From Amycolatopsis sp. QT-25 (GTDB lineage: Bacteria; Actinomycetota; Actinomycetes; Mycobacteriales; Pseudonocardiaceae): 64,000 nt of DNA. Where the stretch lies: positions 7,130,001 through 7,194,000 of the forward strand of contig NZ_CP120210.1 of assembly GCF_029369745.1 (NCBI RefSeq), in the 5' to 3' direction. This document shows, piece after piece, positions 42,135 to 50,758 of the stretch. Below the pieces are notes generated by a model. That model ran no database searches and was not told the origin of the DNA. It worked only from the letters and a program-made list of their open reading frames with translations. Every line of letters starts with the position of its first letter. Position 1 is the stretch's first letter. A program made the position numbers and the translations under genes.

Positions 42135-43015
42135 GGAACGAATTCCGGCGTATCGCCGACGAGATCCCCGGCGGCACCTGGCTCGACGACCTCGCCCGCG
42201 CGTCGGCGATGGCCGCGTACGCGAAGTTCGAGCGGACGTCGCGTTCACCGCTGCTTCGCGTGTCCGTGCTCGGCGAGTCGCATCTGGACGCGTACACCTT
42301 CTCCGACATCAGCCGCGCGTTGCAGGACGCGACGGCGAAGATCGGGCACATCATCCGCAATCCGTCGGGCGAGGTGACCTTCGTCCAGCCCGCCGACCGG
42401 GAGAAGGCCCCGCTGATCCAGCGCGGCCAGGCGGGGAACGCGATCTTCTTCGGTTTCCCCGAACCGGCGTTCGACGACGCGCTCATCCACGACGGGCTCG
42501 AGTCGCTGTCCGAACGCGCGGTCAAGGAGCTGTGCGACTTCCTGCCGGCCAACGGCTCCGACGACGGCGCGCTGGACGCGGTGCTGCTGCAGCGCGACAC
42601 CGTCCGCAACGCGGTCAGCGACATCGTCAACGCGGTCAGCAAACACGCCGGGATCGGCATGGCGCTGACCCCGACCGCCGGCGACGAACTGACCCGCAGC
42701 ATGACCACCGAGCAGGCGAGGATCCTGTCCGGGAGCCTGCGCGAGTCGCGGGAGGCCGTCGGCTACGAGACGGTCAGCGGCAGGCTGGACGGCGTCCGCA
42801 CCCGGCGCCGGATCTTCTATCTCGAACGCGAATCGGGCGGCACGATCCAGGGCGCGGTCGCGCCGGATCTGCTCGACGAGATCAAGGAGAACCTGGACCG
42901 CCCGGTGACCGCGCGGCTGCGCGTCGTGCGCACGACGACCATCGACGGCCGCCGCGGCCGACCGGTGCACGAACTGCTGGAGATCACTCCGGAAGTGAAC
43001 CTGTTCGATCAGTGA
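42092..43015 (+). CDS. Uncharacterised protein, second of a coupled pair
   Basis: 307 residues from ATG 42092, 4 nt after GGGAGGAAG and 43 nt inside the upstream gene. An in-frame GTG at 42131 would give a GTGA junction instead. Residues 1-210 are helical (SALSRALQDATAK-like and RNAVSDIVNAVSKHAGIGM stretches) without a known domain. The last 75 residues (SGRLDGVRTRRRIFYLE; RPVTARLRVVRTTT) look like a small OB-like beta-barrel. Translational coupling to a nucleotidyltransferase-like protein suggests a complex. Function unknown. Confidence 0.65.
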   Translation: MGIGWQGYSGSDLVRNEFRRIADEIPGGTWLDDLARASAMAAYAKFERTSRSPLLRVSVLGESHLDAYTFSDISRALQDATAKIGHIIRNPSGEVTFVQPADREKAPLIQRGQAGNAIFFGFPEPAFDDALIHDGLESLSERAVKELCDFLPANGSDDGALDAVLLQRDTVRNAVSDIVNAVSKHAGIGMALTPTAGDELTRSMTTEQARILSGSLRESREAVGYETVSGRLDGVRTRRRIFYLERESGGTIQGAVAPDLLDEIKENLDRPVTARLRVVRTTTIDGRRGRPVHELLEITPEVNLFDQ

Positions 43016-43175
43016 TCGGGTTTCGACATTCAGCGATACCGCAATTCTCGTCAAAAAATATCGGCAATCGCTTGATCATCGTTGAATGCTGACTTTTTCC
43101 GGCAGGTAACAATTTCGGCCATTACCCCGAACGATGGGTTAACGTCTTCGGACGGAAGCCTCCGAAAGGGCATGT

Positions 43176-43826
43176 ATGCCGACCGATCCACCACTCCCGC
43201 ACCCGCCAGCCACCCGCTACGGCCCCGGGTTCGCCGCGCACGGCACACGGCACCGCAAACCCAAGAACGGCCTGGTCATCGCGGGTTTCCTGGTCGGCAT
43301 GGCAGCGCTCGGGGTCGCCTTCGTCCCGGTCGCCGGGATCGCCGCTTGGCCGCTCGCCGTGATCGGGATGATTCTTTCCGTGATCGGTTTGACCAAAATC
43401 AAGAAGGGCGAAGCGGACAAGAAGGGAATGGGGATCGCGGGACTCGCGCTTTCCATCGCCGGCTTGGTGGCCGCGATCGGGTTACTGGTCTACACCAGTT
43501 TCTTCGCTACTGGCCAGTCGGGGCTGCACATCCCGGCCGTCGCCGGGGACAAGAACACCGTCGAGTTCGTCGTCAGCGCTTCGGGCGGCGCGACCGTCCG
43601 GTTCGGCGCGCTCAACGATCAGCGCACCGAAAAGACCCCCGCGAGCACCGACGAATGGCGCGGCACGGCGTCCTTCAACTCGGGCGAATACCTGCTCACC
43701 GTCACCGCGGACACCCGGAACTCGTCGGTCAGCAACCAGATCGCCTGCTCGATCCTGGTCAACGGCCGAAAGGTCGCGGAGAACAAGGGCCAGACCATCG
43801 CCCTGTGCACCGCCAGCACCGGCTGA
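43176..43826 (+). CDS. DUF4190-type membrane protein with MmpS-like outer domain
   Basis: 216 residues. After a Pro-rich start come two helices of DUF4190 type (GLVIAGFLVGMAALGVAFVPV; GIAGLALSIAGLVAAIGLL) separated by IKKGEADKKGMG. The outer part (VEFVVSASGGATVRFGALNDQ; NQIACSILVNGRKVAENKG) resembles MmpS-like beta domains that support lipid transporters. No MmpL gene is near. ATG 43176 after GAAAGGG. A hairpin starts right after the stop. Confidence 0.78.
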   Translation: MPTDPPLPHPPATRYGPGFAAHGTRHRKPKNGLVIAGFLVGMAALGVAFVPVAGIAAWPLAVIGMILSVIGLTKIKKGEADKKGMGIAGLALSIAGLVAAIGLLVYTSFFATGQSGLHIPAVAGDKNTVEFVVSASGGATVRFGALNDQRTEKTPASTDEWRGTASFNSGEYLLTVTADTRNSSVSNQIACSILVNGRKVAENKGQTIALCTASTG

Positions 43827-43899
43827 CCCGCGCAATTCGGCACCTGATTGCGGTGGTTGCGCACGCAACCCAGCGCAATCAGGTGCCGAATTGCGCGGG
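43827..43899. terminator. Perfect 26-bp hairpin with nested inner hairpin (GCAATTCG family)
   Basis: Arms 43827-43852 and 43874-43899 (outer end CCCGCGCAATTCGGCACC) pair without mismatch. The loop itself contains a 7-bp hairpin GGTTGCG/CGCAACC. It starts at the base after the upstream stop codon and lies between convergent genes, 208 nt before the SARP stop. Confidence 0.87.
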
Positions 43900-44106
43900 T
43901 GCCGCCTGGCGGCCGGCCGGTATCGCCCCCACCTCCACCGGCCGGACCGCCACGAGCCGCTCCTGGCGGCTCTCCGAACGGGCCGCGAAAGTGGCCCGTC
44001 CGAGCGCCGATCCTTACCGCGTGCCCCTCCCCTAGGGCTCGATCGACGCTGAACCGGACCCTACGCGGGCGGGTGGCGAGGTCACTAAGAATCCGCTAAG
44101 GATCAC

Positions 44107-46896
44107 TCACGGACCTTCGCCGAGGTCCGTGAGTTCCGCACGGACCAGTCCGGCGAGTTTCGGATTGGCGTCGGAGAGGATCTTCAGCGCGATCGCGAAT
44201 TGCTCGCGGGCACCGTCCACATCCGACCCGGCCCGCAGCACCCGGCCCAGGGTCAGCCGCAGCACGCCTTCCTGGAGGACGAACCGCCTGCTGATCGTCA
44301 AGTCCACGGCCTCCCAGACATACCGTTCGGCGGCGGCGAGTTCGCCGATCCGCATGCTCAATTCGGCGAGATTGTTCAGCGAAACGACGACGTAGCTTTC
44401 GTCCCCGAGCGTCCGGTCGATCTCCAGGGACGCGACCTGGTGCCCGATCGCCTCGATGAACCGCCCCGCCCGTTTTTCCGCCTCGGCGCAATTGTTGAGC
44501 GCCTGCCCGCGCAGTTCGAGGTCGCCGGTCCGGTCGGTCTCCTCGACCGCCCACCGCAGCGTCCTGATCGCCTCGTCGTACCGGCCAAGCAAGGTCAGCG
44601 CGGAGCCGAGGTGGATGTTCGCGGAGATCATCAGCCGGTTGTCGCCGATCGCGGTCGCGAGTTCCATGGCACGTTCGGCGTCGGCGAGACAGCCTTGCGG
44701 CAGTTCGAAGGTGAGCGCGATGGCGCAGCGCGAGATCAGCATCCAGCACTGGCCGAGGACGTCACCGGACCGCTCGGCGGCCTCCAGCCCGATCTCGACC
44801 AGCCGCCGCCACTCGTCCAGCAGCGGATACACCGCGCGATAGGTGTGGGCGACCCTGGCCAGCCGCCAGACGTCGTCGTGGCGGCCGGCGGCGCGGGCGG
44901 CTTCGAGGACCTCGATCAGGTTCTCCCATTCCGCGGTGAACCAGTCCTGCGCTTCGTCGAAGGAACCGATCGGCGGCGTCCGCGCGTCGCTGAGCACGCC
45001 GGTGAAGTCGAGCGGGTCGACGATCCGCAGCATCTTGCGCCGGGCCCGGTCGGCGACGGCCTGATAGAACCGCACCGATCGCGACAGGACGTCTTCCCGG
45101 TCGGCCTCGTCGAGTTCGTTCTCCGCCAGTTCGCGCAGGAACAGGCGGACGAGGTCGTGCGGGACGAAGGAGTCGCGGCCGGTTTCGGCGAGCAGGTTGT
45201 GCGCGGCGAGCACCCGCAGATGCCGTCGCGCCTCGGCGACGCTGATCCCGCCGATCGCGGCCGTCAGCTGCGAGCCGGCCGAGACGACCTGAACCACGCC
45301 GAGCCGCAGGAACGTGTTGGCGACCTCGGCCGGCAGTCCCCGGAACGAGACGTCGAACGCGGCGCGGACCCCGTCGTCCGGGCCCTCGACGTCGAGCGCG
45401 GCCAGCCTGGTGCGTTCGTTGCCGAGTTCGTCGACCAGCTCCTGCGCGGACCACTGCGCGCTCGCGGCGAGCCGGGCGCCGGCGATCCGCAGCGCGAGCG
45501 GGAGGTAACCGCAGAGCCGGGCGAGCGCGTGGTTGAGGTCGAATCCGGCCGGACCGGCGAGTTCTTCGATCAGCCGGACGGCGTCGCCGGGCGCGAGCGT
45601 GCCGAGCACGCGCACTTTGGCGGCGTTGGACACCGCGAGCCCGTCGAGCCGGGAGCGGCTGGTCACCAGCGTCATCGACCGCGAACCGGGCGGCAGCAGC
45701 GGCCGGACCTGCTCGGCGGAGCGGGCGTTGTCGAGGATCACCAGCATCCGCCGGCCGGCGATCATCGACCGGTAGAGCGCGATGCGCTCGTGGACCCGCT
45801 CGGGCACCCCCTCGGCCGGAACACCCAGCCCGAGCAGGAACTGGGTGAGCAGATCGGCGGGCTCCAGCGGCGGATGATGCGGATCGAAACCCCGCAGCGA
45901 GGCGAAGAGGATGCCGTCGGGGAACCGGCGGCCCGCGCGATGCGCCCACCACACCACGAGACTGCTCTTGCCGATTCCGGCGGTCCCGGTGACCACGCCG
46001 ACCGCCGTCTCGCCGGCTTCGGCCCGCTCGGCGAGCTCGTCGAGCCAGGCCAGATCGGCCTCGCGCCCGGCGAGGTTCGGCACGGCGGGCGGCAACTGCT
46101 GGACGGGTGCCGCCTCGGCCTTCGGTTCCACGACGACCTTGACCGGCAGGTCGTCGTTGAGGACGCGTTCGTGCAGCCAGCGCAGCTCCGCGCCGGGTTC
46201 GACGCCGAGGGTGCGCAGGGTCGCCCGGGACACCGTGCGGTAGAGCTCGAGCGCGTCGCCGCGGCGCCCGGCGTGATAGAGCGCGCGCATCAGCTGGCCT
46301 GCCGTGCGTTCGGCGAGCGGGTTCGCGCGGACCAGCGGGCTGAGCTCGACGATCAGTTCCGCGTGCCTGCCGAGTTCGAGGTCCGCGTCGACCCTGGCGC
46401 CGTGGACGGCGAGCCGCAGATCCTCCAGCTCGGGAGCGCGGACCGAACTCGGCACCCCGGCCAGCGTCGGCCCCCGCCAGAGCGCGAGGGCCTCGGCGAG
46501 CAGCTCCGACGCCTTCTCCGGCTCCTCCGCCGAAGCCCGCTCCAGCAGCGACCGAGCCCGGTGGACGTCGATCCGGCCGGGTTCGACGGTGAGCTGGTAA
46601 CCGGGCGGGGCGGTGAGGATCCGGGCGCCGCGCGGATGGTCGCCCTGGATGTCGCGCAGCACCCGCCGCAGATGCGAGACGTTGCCGTGGACGATCGTGC
46701 GGGCCGTGGCCGGCGGATCGTGGCCCCAGAGCGCGTCGATGATCTCATCGAGCGCGACGACCTTGTCGACCTTCAGCGCCAGCAGCGCGAGCAGACCGCG
46801 GACGCCGGGACCGCCGACCGCGACCGGCCGATCGCCGTCGAGGAGCCGCACGGGACCGAGGAGCTGGAAACGGGCAGGGGAACCGCTTTCGCCCAT
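44107..46896 (-). CDS. SARP-family regulator with NB-ARC and TPR domains (AfsR-like)
   Basis: 929 residues from ATG 46896. Domains: OmpR-like DNA binding (RFQLLGPVRLLDGDRPV; residues 8-95), BTAD (to about 250, ANPLAERTAGQLMRALYHAGR), NB-ARC with P-loop GTAGIGKSS and RMLVILDNA, winged-helix part, then TPR repeats (LIISRCAIALTF-like; ISANIHLGSALTLLGRYDEAI; VVVSLNNLAELSMRIGELAAA). GGAGGAGG lies upstream. Full-length counterpart of the truncated regulator at the window start. The neighbouring ectoine operon has its own terminator, and no biosynthetic cluster is adjacent. Confidence 0.92.
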   Translation of the reverse strand: MGESGSPARFQLLGPVRLLDGDRPVAVGGPGVRGLLALLALKVDKVVALDEIIDALWGHDPPATARTIVHGNVSHLRRVLRDIQGDHPRGARILTAPPGYQLTVEPGRIDVHRARSLLERASAEEPEKASELLAEALALWRGPTLAGVPSSVRAPELEDLRLAVHGARVDADLELGRHAELIVELSPLVRANPLAERTAGQLMRALYHAGRRGDALELYRTVSRATLRTLGVEPGAELRWLHERVLNDDLPVKVVVEPKAEAAPVQQLPPAVPNLAGREADLAWLDELAERAEAGETAVGVVTGTAGIGKSSLVVWWAHRAGRRFPDGILFASLRGFDPHHPPLEPADLLTQFLLGLGVPAEGVPERVHERIALYRSMIAGRRMLVILDNARSAEQVRPLLPPGSRSMTLVTSRSRLDGLAVSNAAKVRVLGTLAPGDAVRLIEELAGPAGFDLNHALARLCGYLPLALRIAGARLAASAQWSAQELVDELGNERTRLAALDVEGPDDGVRAAFDVSFRGLPAEVANTFLRLGVVQVVSAGSQLTAAIGGISVAEARRHLRVLAAHNLLAETGRDSFVPHDLVRLFLRELAENELDEADREDVLSRSVRFYQAVADRARRKMLRIVDPLDFTGVLSDARTPPIGSFDEAQDWFTAEWENLIEVLEAARAAGRHDDVWRLARVAHTYRAVYPLLDEWRRLVEIGLEAAERSGDVLGQCWMLISRCAIALTFELPQGCLADAERAMELATAIGDNRLMISANIHLGSALTLLGRYDEAIRTLRWAVEETDRTGDLELRGQALNNCAEAEKRAGRFIEAIGHQVASLEIDRTLGDESYVVVSLNNLAELSMRIGELAAAERYVWEAVDLTISRRFVLQEGVLRLTLGRVLRAGSDVDGAREQFAIALKILSDANPKLAGLVRAELTDLGEGP

Positions 46897-47152
46897 GACA
46901 AACCCACCTCCTCCGATCTCTCCCCTTACCGGAGTAGCCAACCTACCGCGCGAAGACGCCACCAACCAGAACGCTCGAGGTAGCGAAGGCCTCTTTGTCC
47001 ACTTTCAGGGTAGGAAAGGAGACTTCCCCACCTCGGCGATACGGACAAAAAGCGCCAAGCGGACCCGTCAGGGTCCACTGTGGACTCCCGCGGTGAGTGA
47101 CTCGCGGGACATTCACGTGGGACCGCGGTTCAGCACTCACGAGATGGAAAAA

Positions 47153-47191
47153 GGCTCCGTGCCATCAGTCCCGATCTGATGGCACGGAGCC
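47153..47191 (-). terminator. Terminator downstream of the ectoine operon
   Basis: GGCTCCGTGCCATCAG (47153-47168) pairs perfectly over 16 bp with 47176-47191. On the minus strand the stem is followed by TTTTTCC, so it ends transcription coming from ectABCD and shields the SARP promoter. Confidence 0.82.
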
Positions 47192-47294
47192 GGGGGGGCC
47201 GCCTGGGGGCGCGACCCACACCGGACATCGGCGTCCACGTCCGGCCGGGGGGCTCACCCCGAGCGAAGAACCCGTTCGGTCGTCGACAACACCT

Positions 47295-47324
47295 ACGTGA
47301 GCGAGCCCACTGGCCCGCTCACGT
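47295..47324 (-). terminator. Short hairpin after ectD
   Basis: ACGTGAGCG (47295-47303) pairs with CGCTCACGT (47316-47324) around a 12-nt loop, 72 nt past the ectD stop. No T-run follows; possibly an RNA-stabilising stem ahead of the main terminator. Confidence 0.5.
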
Positions 47325-47396
47325 GCCGACAACGTAACAGGGCGCACACCAACGGCTACAAGCGCCCCGTCGTGGCCTTCGCTACCTGCGGTTTCG

Positions 47397-48296
47397 TCAG
47401 CGCGACAGCGGAGTCGAGTCGCGGCCGGCGATGAACGCCGGACGCGGTTCGATCGCGGCGAACGGCTCCCGCAGCGCGTTTTCGACGCTGTTGAACACGA
47501 GGAAGATGTTCGAACGCGGGTACGGGGTGATGTTGTTCGACGAACCGTGCATCACGTTCGAATCGAACCAGAGCGCCGAACCGGCCTGCCCGGTGAACTG
47601 GTCGATTCCGTATTCGGCGGCGAGTTCGGTGATGTCCTCCTCGGCGGGGACACCGACCCGCTGCTCTTTCAGCGAACTCTTGTAGTTGTCCGCCGGGGTC
47701 TCCCCGGCGCACTGCACGAAGGTCCGCTGCGAACCCGGCATCACCATCAGCCCGCCGTTGAACGGGTAGTTGTCGGTGAGCGCGATGGAGCAGCTGACCG
47801 CCCGCGGCACGGGCATGCCGTCCTCGGCGTGCCAGGTCTCGAAGTCCGAATGCCAGTAGAACCCGGTGCCCTTGAAGCCGGGCATGTAGTTCACGCGGCT
47901 CTGGTGGATGTAGACCTCGGAGCCGAGGATCTGCCGGGCCCGGTCGAGGACGCGCGGGTCGCGGACGAGTTCCGCGATCAGCTCGTCGGTCTCGTGGACG
48001 TCGAAGATGGAGCGGACTTCACCGGTCTTGGCCTCGGTGATGACGCGCTCGTCGCCGCTGTGGTCCCCGGAGGACAGGCGGACGAGTTCCTGCCAGTACG
48101 TCTGGACCTCGCCAGGCGACAGCAACTGGTCGACGACGGTGTAACCACGCGCTTCGTGGTTGGCGAGGGTGGCCGCGTCCCAGGGACCGTCGGCCTCCGT
48201 GCCCCAGACGGTGGGGTGGGCCCTGGGCAGGTGTGCGGGCTTACCCGTGATGCGGGTCGGGTAACTGTCGTCGACTCGGGTGTCGGTCAGCGTCAC
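47397..48296 (-). CDS. ectD: Ectoine hydroxylase
   Basis: Fe(II)/2-oxoglutarate dioxygenase making 5-hydroxyectoine; 299 residues. The EctD signature GFYWHSDFETWHAEDGMP supplies the His-x-Asp iron ligands; the distal His is in NVMHGSSNN and the Arg in YPRSNIFLVFNS. GTG 48296 with GGAGGAGG 8 nt upstream. Last gene of ectABCD, 25 nt after ectC. Confidence 0.96.
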   Translation of the reverse strand: MTLTDTRVDDSYPTRITGKPAHLPRAHPTVWGTEADGPWDAATLANHEARGYTVVDQLLSPGEVQTYWQELVRLSSGDHSGDERVITEAKTGEVRSIFDVHETDELIAELVRDPRVLDRARQILGSEVYIHQSRVNYMPGFKGTGFYWHSDFETWHAEDGMPVPRAVSCSIALTDNYPFNGGLMVMPGSQRTFVQCAGETPADNYKSSLKEQRVGVPAEEDITELAAEYGIDQFTGQAGSALWFDSNVMHGSSNNITPYPRSNIFLVFNSVENALREPFAAIEPRPAFIAGRDSTPLSR

Positions 48297-48321
48297 TGCA
48301 GTCGCCTCCTCCAGCGATTTC

Positions 48322-48711
48322 CTACGGTTCGGTGACGAGCGGGTACACGCCGTTTTCGTCGTGGACCTCGCGGCCGGTGACAGGTGGGTTGAACACGCAG
48401 ACGCACTTGATCTCGGTCTTGGGCCGGACCTGGTGCTTGTCGTGCTCGTCGAGCAGGTACAACGTGCCCGGCTTCAGCGGGAAGACCTCGCCGGTCGCGG
48501 TGTTCTCGAGCTCGCCTTCACCGGAGGTGATGAACACCGCTTCGATGTGGTTGGCGTACCAGAAGTCGTTGACCGTCCCGGCGTACAGCGTGGTCTCGTG
48601 CACCGAAAAGCCGACGCCCTCCTTGGCCAGCACGATGCGTTTGCTGCGCCAGTTCGGGGTCTTGATGTCGGCGTCGGTGTCGGTGACCTCGTCGAGTGTT
48701 CTGACAAGCAA
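48322..48711 (-). CDS. ectC: Ectoine synthase
   Basis: Cupin enzyme closing N-gamma-acetyl-diaminobutyrate to ectoine; 129 residues, the family length. Start TTG 48711 (LLVRTLDEV), supported by AAGGAG 8 nt upstream and by alignment of the usual MIVR-like start. Conserved ANHIEAVFITSGEGE, LYLLDEHDKHQVRP and CVFNPPVTG are intact. Confidence 0.96.
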   Translation of the reverse strand: MLVRTLDEVTDTDADIKTPNWRSKRIVLAKEGVGFSVHETTLYAGTVNDFWYANHIEAVFITSGEGELENTATGEVFPLKPGTLYLLDEHDKHQVRPKTEIKCVCVFNPPVTGREVHDENGVYPLVTEP

Positions 48712-48742
48712 CGGAAAACTCCTTCTCGTTCTTGATCGGTGG

Positions 48743-49993
48743 TCAGTTCAGGACGGTGGCGACGGCCTCGGCGATGATCGAAAGGCCCTTCGTGACCTCG
48801 TCATCGGTCAGTGTGAGCGGCGGGAGCACCTTCATGACCTCGCCGTCGGGGCCGGAGGTCTCCATCAGGAGGCCGCGCTCGAAGGCGGCGGCGCAGACCT
48901 TGCCCGCGAGGTCGCCGTCGGCGAACTCGATACCACGGGCGAGGCCGCGGCCCTTCGCGAACAGGTTCGCGTCCGGGTACGCCTCGACGATGCCCTGGAA
49001 GGCGGTGGCGATGCGCTCCCCCTTGGCCTTGGTCGACTTCTCCAGCTCGTCGTCGCTCCAGTAGACGCGCAGCGCCTCGGTCGCGGTGACGAACGCCGGG
49101 CTGATACCGCGGAAGGTGCCGTTGTGCTCACCCGGCTCCCAGACGTCGAGGTCCGGGCGGATCAGCGTCAGCGCCATCGGGATGCCGTAGCCGCCGATGG
49201 ACTTCGACAGGCAGACGATGTCGGGTTTGATGCCCGCGTCCTCGAAGCTGAAGAACGGTCCGGTGCGGCCGCAGCCCATCTGGACGTCGTCGAGGATCAG
49301 CAGGATGCCGTGCTTCTTGCACAGGTCGTCCAGCGCCTTGAGCCACTCGATGCGGGCGGCGTTGATGCCGCCCTCGCCCTGCACGCCTTCGACGATGACG
49401 GCGGCGGGCTCGTTCAGGCCACTGCCGGAGTCCCCGAGCAGCTTCTCGAAGTACAGGAAGTCCGGGATGGACCCGTCGAAGTAGTTGTCGTACGGCATCG
49501 GGGTGGCGTGCACCAGCGGGACACCGGCGCCGCCGCGCTTCATCGAGTTGCCGGTCACCGACAGGGCGCCCAGCGTCATCCCGTGGAAGGCGTTGGTGAA
49601 GTTGATGACCGATTCCTTGCCGGTCACCTTGCGCGCGAGCTTCAACGCGGCCTCGACGGCGTTCGCGCCACCGGGGCCGGGGAAGACGACCTTGTAGTCG
49701 AGGTCGCGCGGCTGGAGGATCTTTTCCTTGAACGTCTGGAGGAAGTCCCGCTTGGCCACGGTGAACATGTCGAGCGCGTGCGTCACGCCGTCACGGGCGA
49801 TGTAGTCGATCAGCGCCCGCTTCAGCGCGGGGTTGTTGTGCCCGTAGTTGAGGGCGCCGGCGCCGGCGAAGAAGTCGAGATAGGCCTTGCCGTCCTCGTC
49901 GTACAGGTAGCTCCCCTGCGCCCTGTCGAAGACCACGGGCCAGCCGCGGCTGTAACTGCGGACTTCGGATTCGAGTTCCTCGAAAATGCTCAT
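48743..49993 (-). CDS. ectB: Diaminobutyrate-2-oxoglutarate transaminase
   Basis: Class III aminotransferase producing L-2,4-diaminobutyrate; 416 residues. PLP lysine in CLSKSIGGYGIPM, with LILDDVQMGCGRTG, FTNAFHGMTLGAL and NGTFRGISPAFV. ATG 49993 shares a base with the ectA stop (TGATG), so the two are coupled. Enclosed between ectA and ectC. Confidence 0.97.
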   Translation of the reverse strand: MSIFEELESEVRSYSRGWPVVFDRAQGSYLYDEDGKAYLDFFAGAGALNYGHNNPALKRALIDYIARDGVTHALDMFTVAKRDFLQTFKEKILQPRDLDYKVVFPGPGGANAVEAALKLARKVTGKESVINFTNAFHGMTLGALSVTGNSMKRGGAGVPLVHATPMPYDNYFDGSIPDFLYFEKLLGDSGSGLNEPAAVIVEGVQGEGGINAARIEWLKALDDLCKKHGILLILDDVQMGCGRTGPFFSFEDAGIKPDIVCLSKSIGGYGIPMALTLIRPDLDVWEPGEHNGTFRGISPAFVTATEALRVYWSDDELEKSTKAKGERIATAFQGIVEAYPDANLFAKGRGLARGIEFADGDLAGKVCAAAFERGLLMETSGPDGEVMKVLPPLTLTDDEVTKGLSIIAEAVATVLN

Positions 49994-50523
49994 CACGTTT
50001 TCTTTCTCCCTGAGATCCCCGGTTTTACGTTCTGGTCACTGCCGAGCGGACCGATTCGGTACAGGTCCTCCTGCTCGTGCGTTCCTTCCTCGGCCGGGAA
50101 ATCCGTCGCGGAGAACAGATCCTGGCGTTCCACGGTGGCATCCCACCGCTTGGCGAACGAGGCGAACAACCGGATCGAAGCCTCGTTGTCCGGTGTGATC
50201 GTCGTTTCGAGGTATCGCACACCCTGCGCGGTCAGCCGGTCGAACAACTCGTCGAGCAGGGCTCCGGCCAGGCCTTTTCCCTGCTGGGACGGGTCGACCG
50301 CGACCTGCCAGACAAACCCGGTGTCCTGCTTCCGATATCCGATCACGAAGCCGACCGGGGTTCCGTCGACTTTCGCGACGACCGAGGTGTCGGCGAAATC
50401 GTGGCACCACAGCAAATAGGCGTAAGGTGTGTTGAGGTCGAGCTTCTTCGAATCGCGGGCGATTCTCCAGAGCGCGGCACCGTCCGCCTTGGTCGGACTT
50501 TCGATCAAGCGCTTTCCGGACAT
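49993..50523 (-). CDS. ectA: L-2,4-diaminobutyric acid acetyltransferase
   Basis: GNAT enzyme, 176 residues. Acetyl-CoA site QVAVDPSQQGKGLAGALL; substrate part LDLNTPYAYLLWCHDFADTS. ATG 50523 is used; an in-frame TTG at 50529 is possible and neither has a strong ribosome binding site. First gene of the operon; a cluster of GTNAC half-sites 88-107 nt upstream may be a regulator site. Confidence 0.95.
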   Translation of the reverse strand: MSGKRLIESPTKADGAALWRIARDSKKLDLNTPYAYLLWCHDFADTSVVAKVDGTPVGFVIGYRKQDTGFVWQVAVDPSQQGKGLAGALLDELFDRLTAQGVRYLETTITPDNEASIRLFASFAKRWDATVERQDLFSATDFPAEEGTHEQEDLYRIGPLGSDQNVKPGISGRKKT

Positions 50524-50610
50524 GTTCAAGAAACGTACCGGAGGATTCGGGCGCGGTCAGACGAGCGCGGCGGCGACAACGCGGCTACCTGCAACAACCC
50601 TGAAACACAC

Positions 50611-50630
50611 GTGACAAAGGTAACGGTAAC
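50611..50630. promoter_or_regulatory. Cluster of GTNAC half-sites upstream of ectA
   Basis: GTGAC (50611), GTAAC (50620) and GTAAC (50626) lie in a row, with a further GTTAC at 50699. GTNAC repeats are the type of site used by GlnR and, in a related form, by MtrA. GlnR is reported to repress ectABCD in Streptomyces. Which regulator acts here is inference. Confidence 0.45.
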
Positions 50631-50758
50631 GTTTGAAGCGCAGCACTGGTGGGTAAGGCCGCCCCGCTGCGGTCTCACCGGATGTGACGATACCAACCGT
50701 TACCACTTCGTCGCAGGGTCAGAGCGCGTTTTAGTCCCCGGATACCGCAAGAAGACGG

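Larger units (their letters stand above)
46897..47396. other. 500-nt gene-free region between the SARP gene and the ectoine operon
   Basis: I see no ORF worth calling. It holds the SARP promoter region near 46900-47050, one TCCA-N3-TGGA palindrome (47074-47084), the strong minus-strand hairpin at 47153-47191 and a second hairpin at 47295-47324. AT-richer patches near 47000-47060 suggest promoter elements. Confidence 0.6.

Noticed and set aside
47085..47135. Member of the GTGAGTGGCGATTCG hairpin family near 47090
   Set aside because: Only GTGAGTG/CACTCAC is shared and the arms are 40 nt apart, so it is too weak to call.
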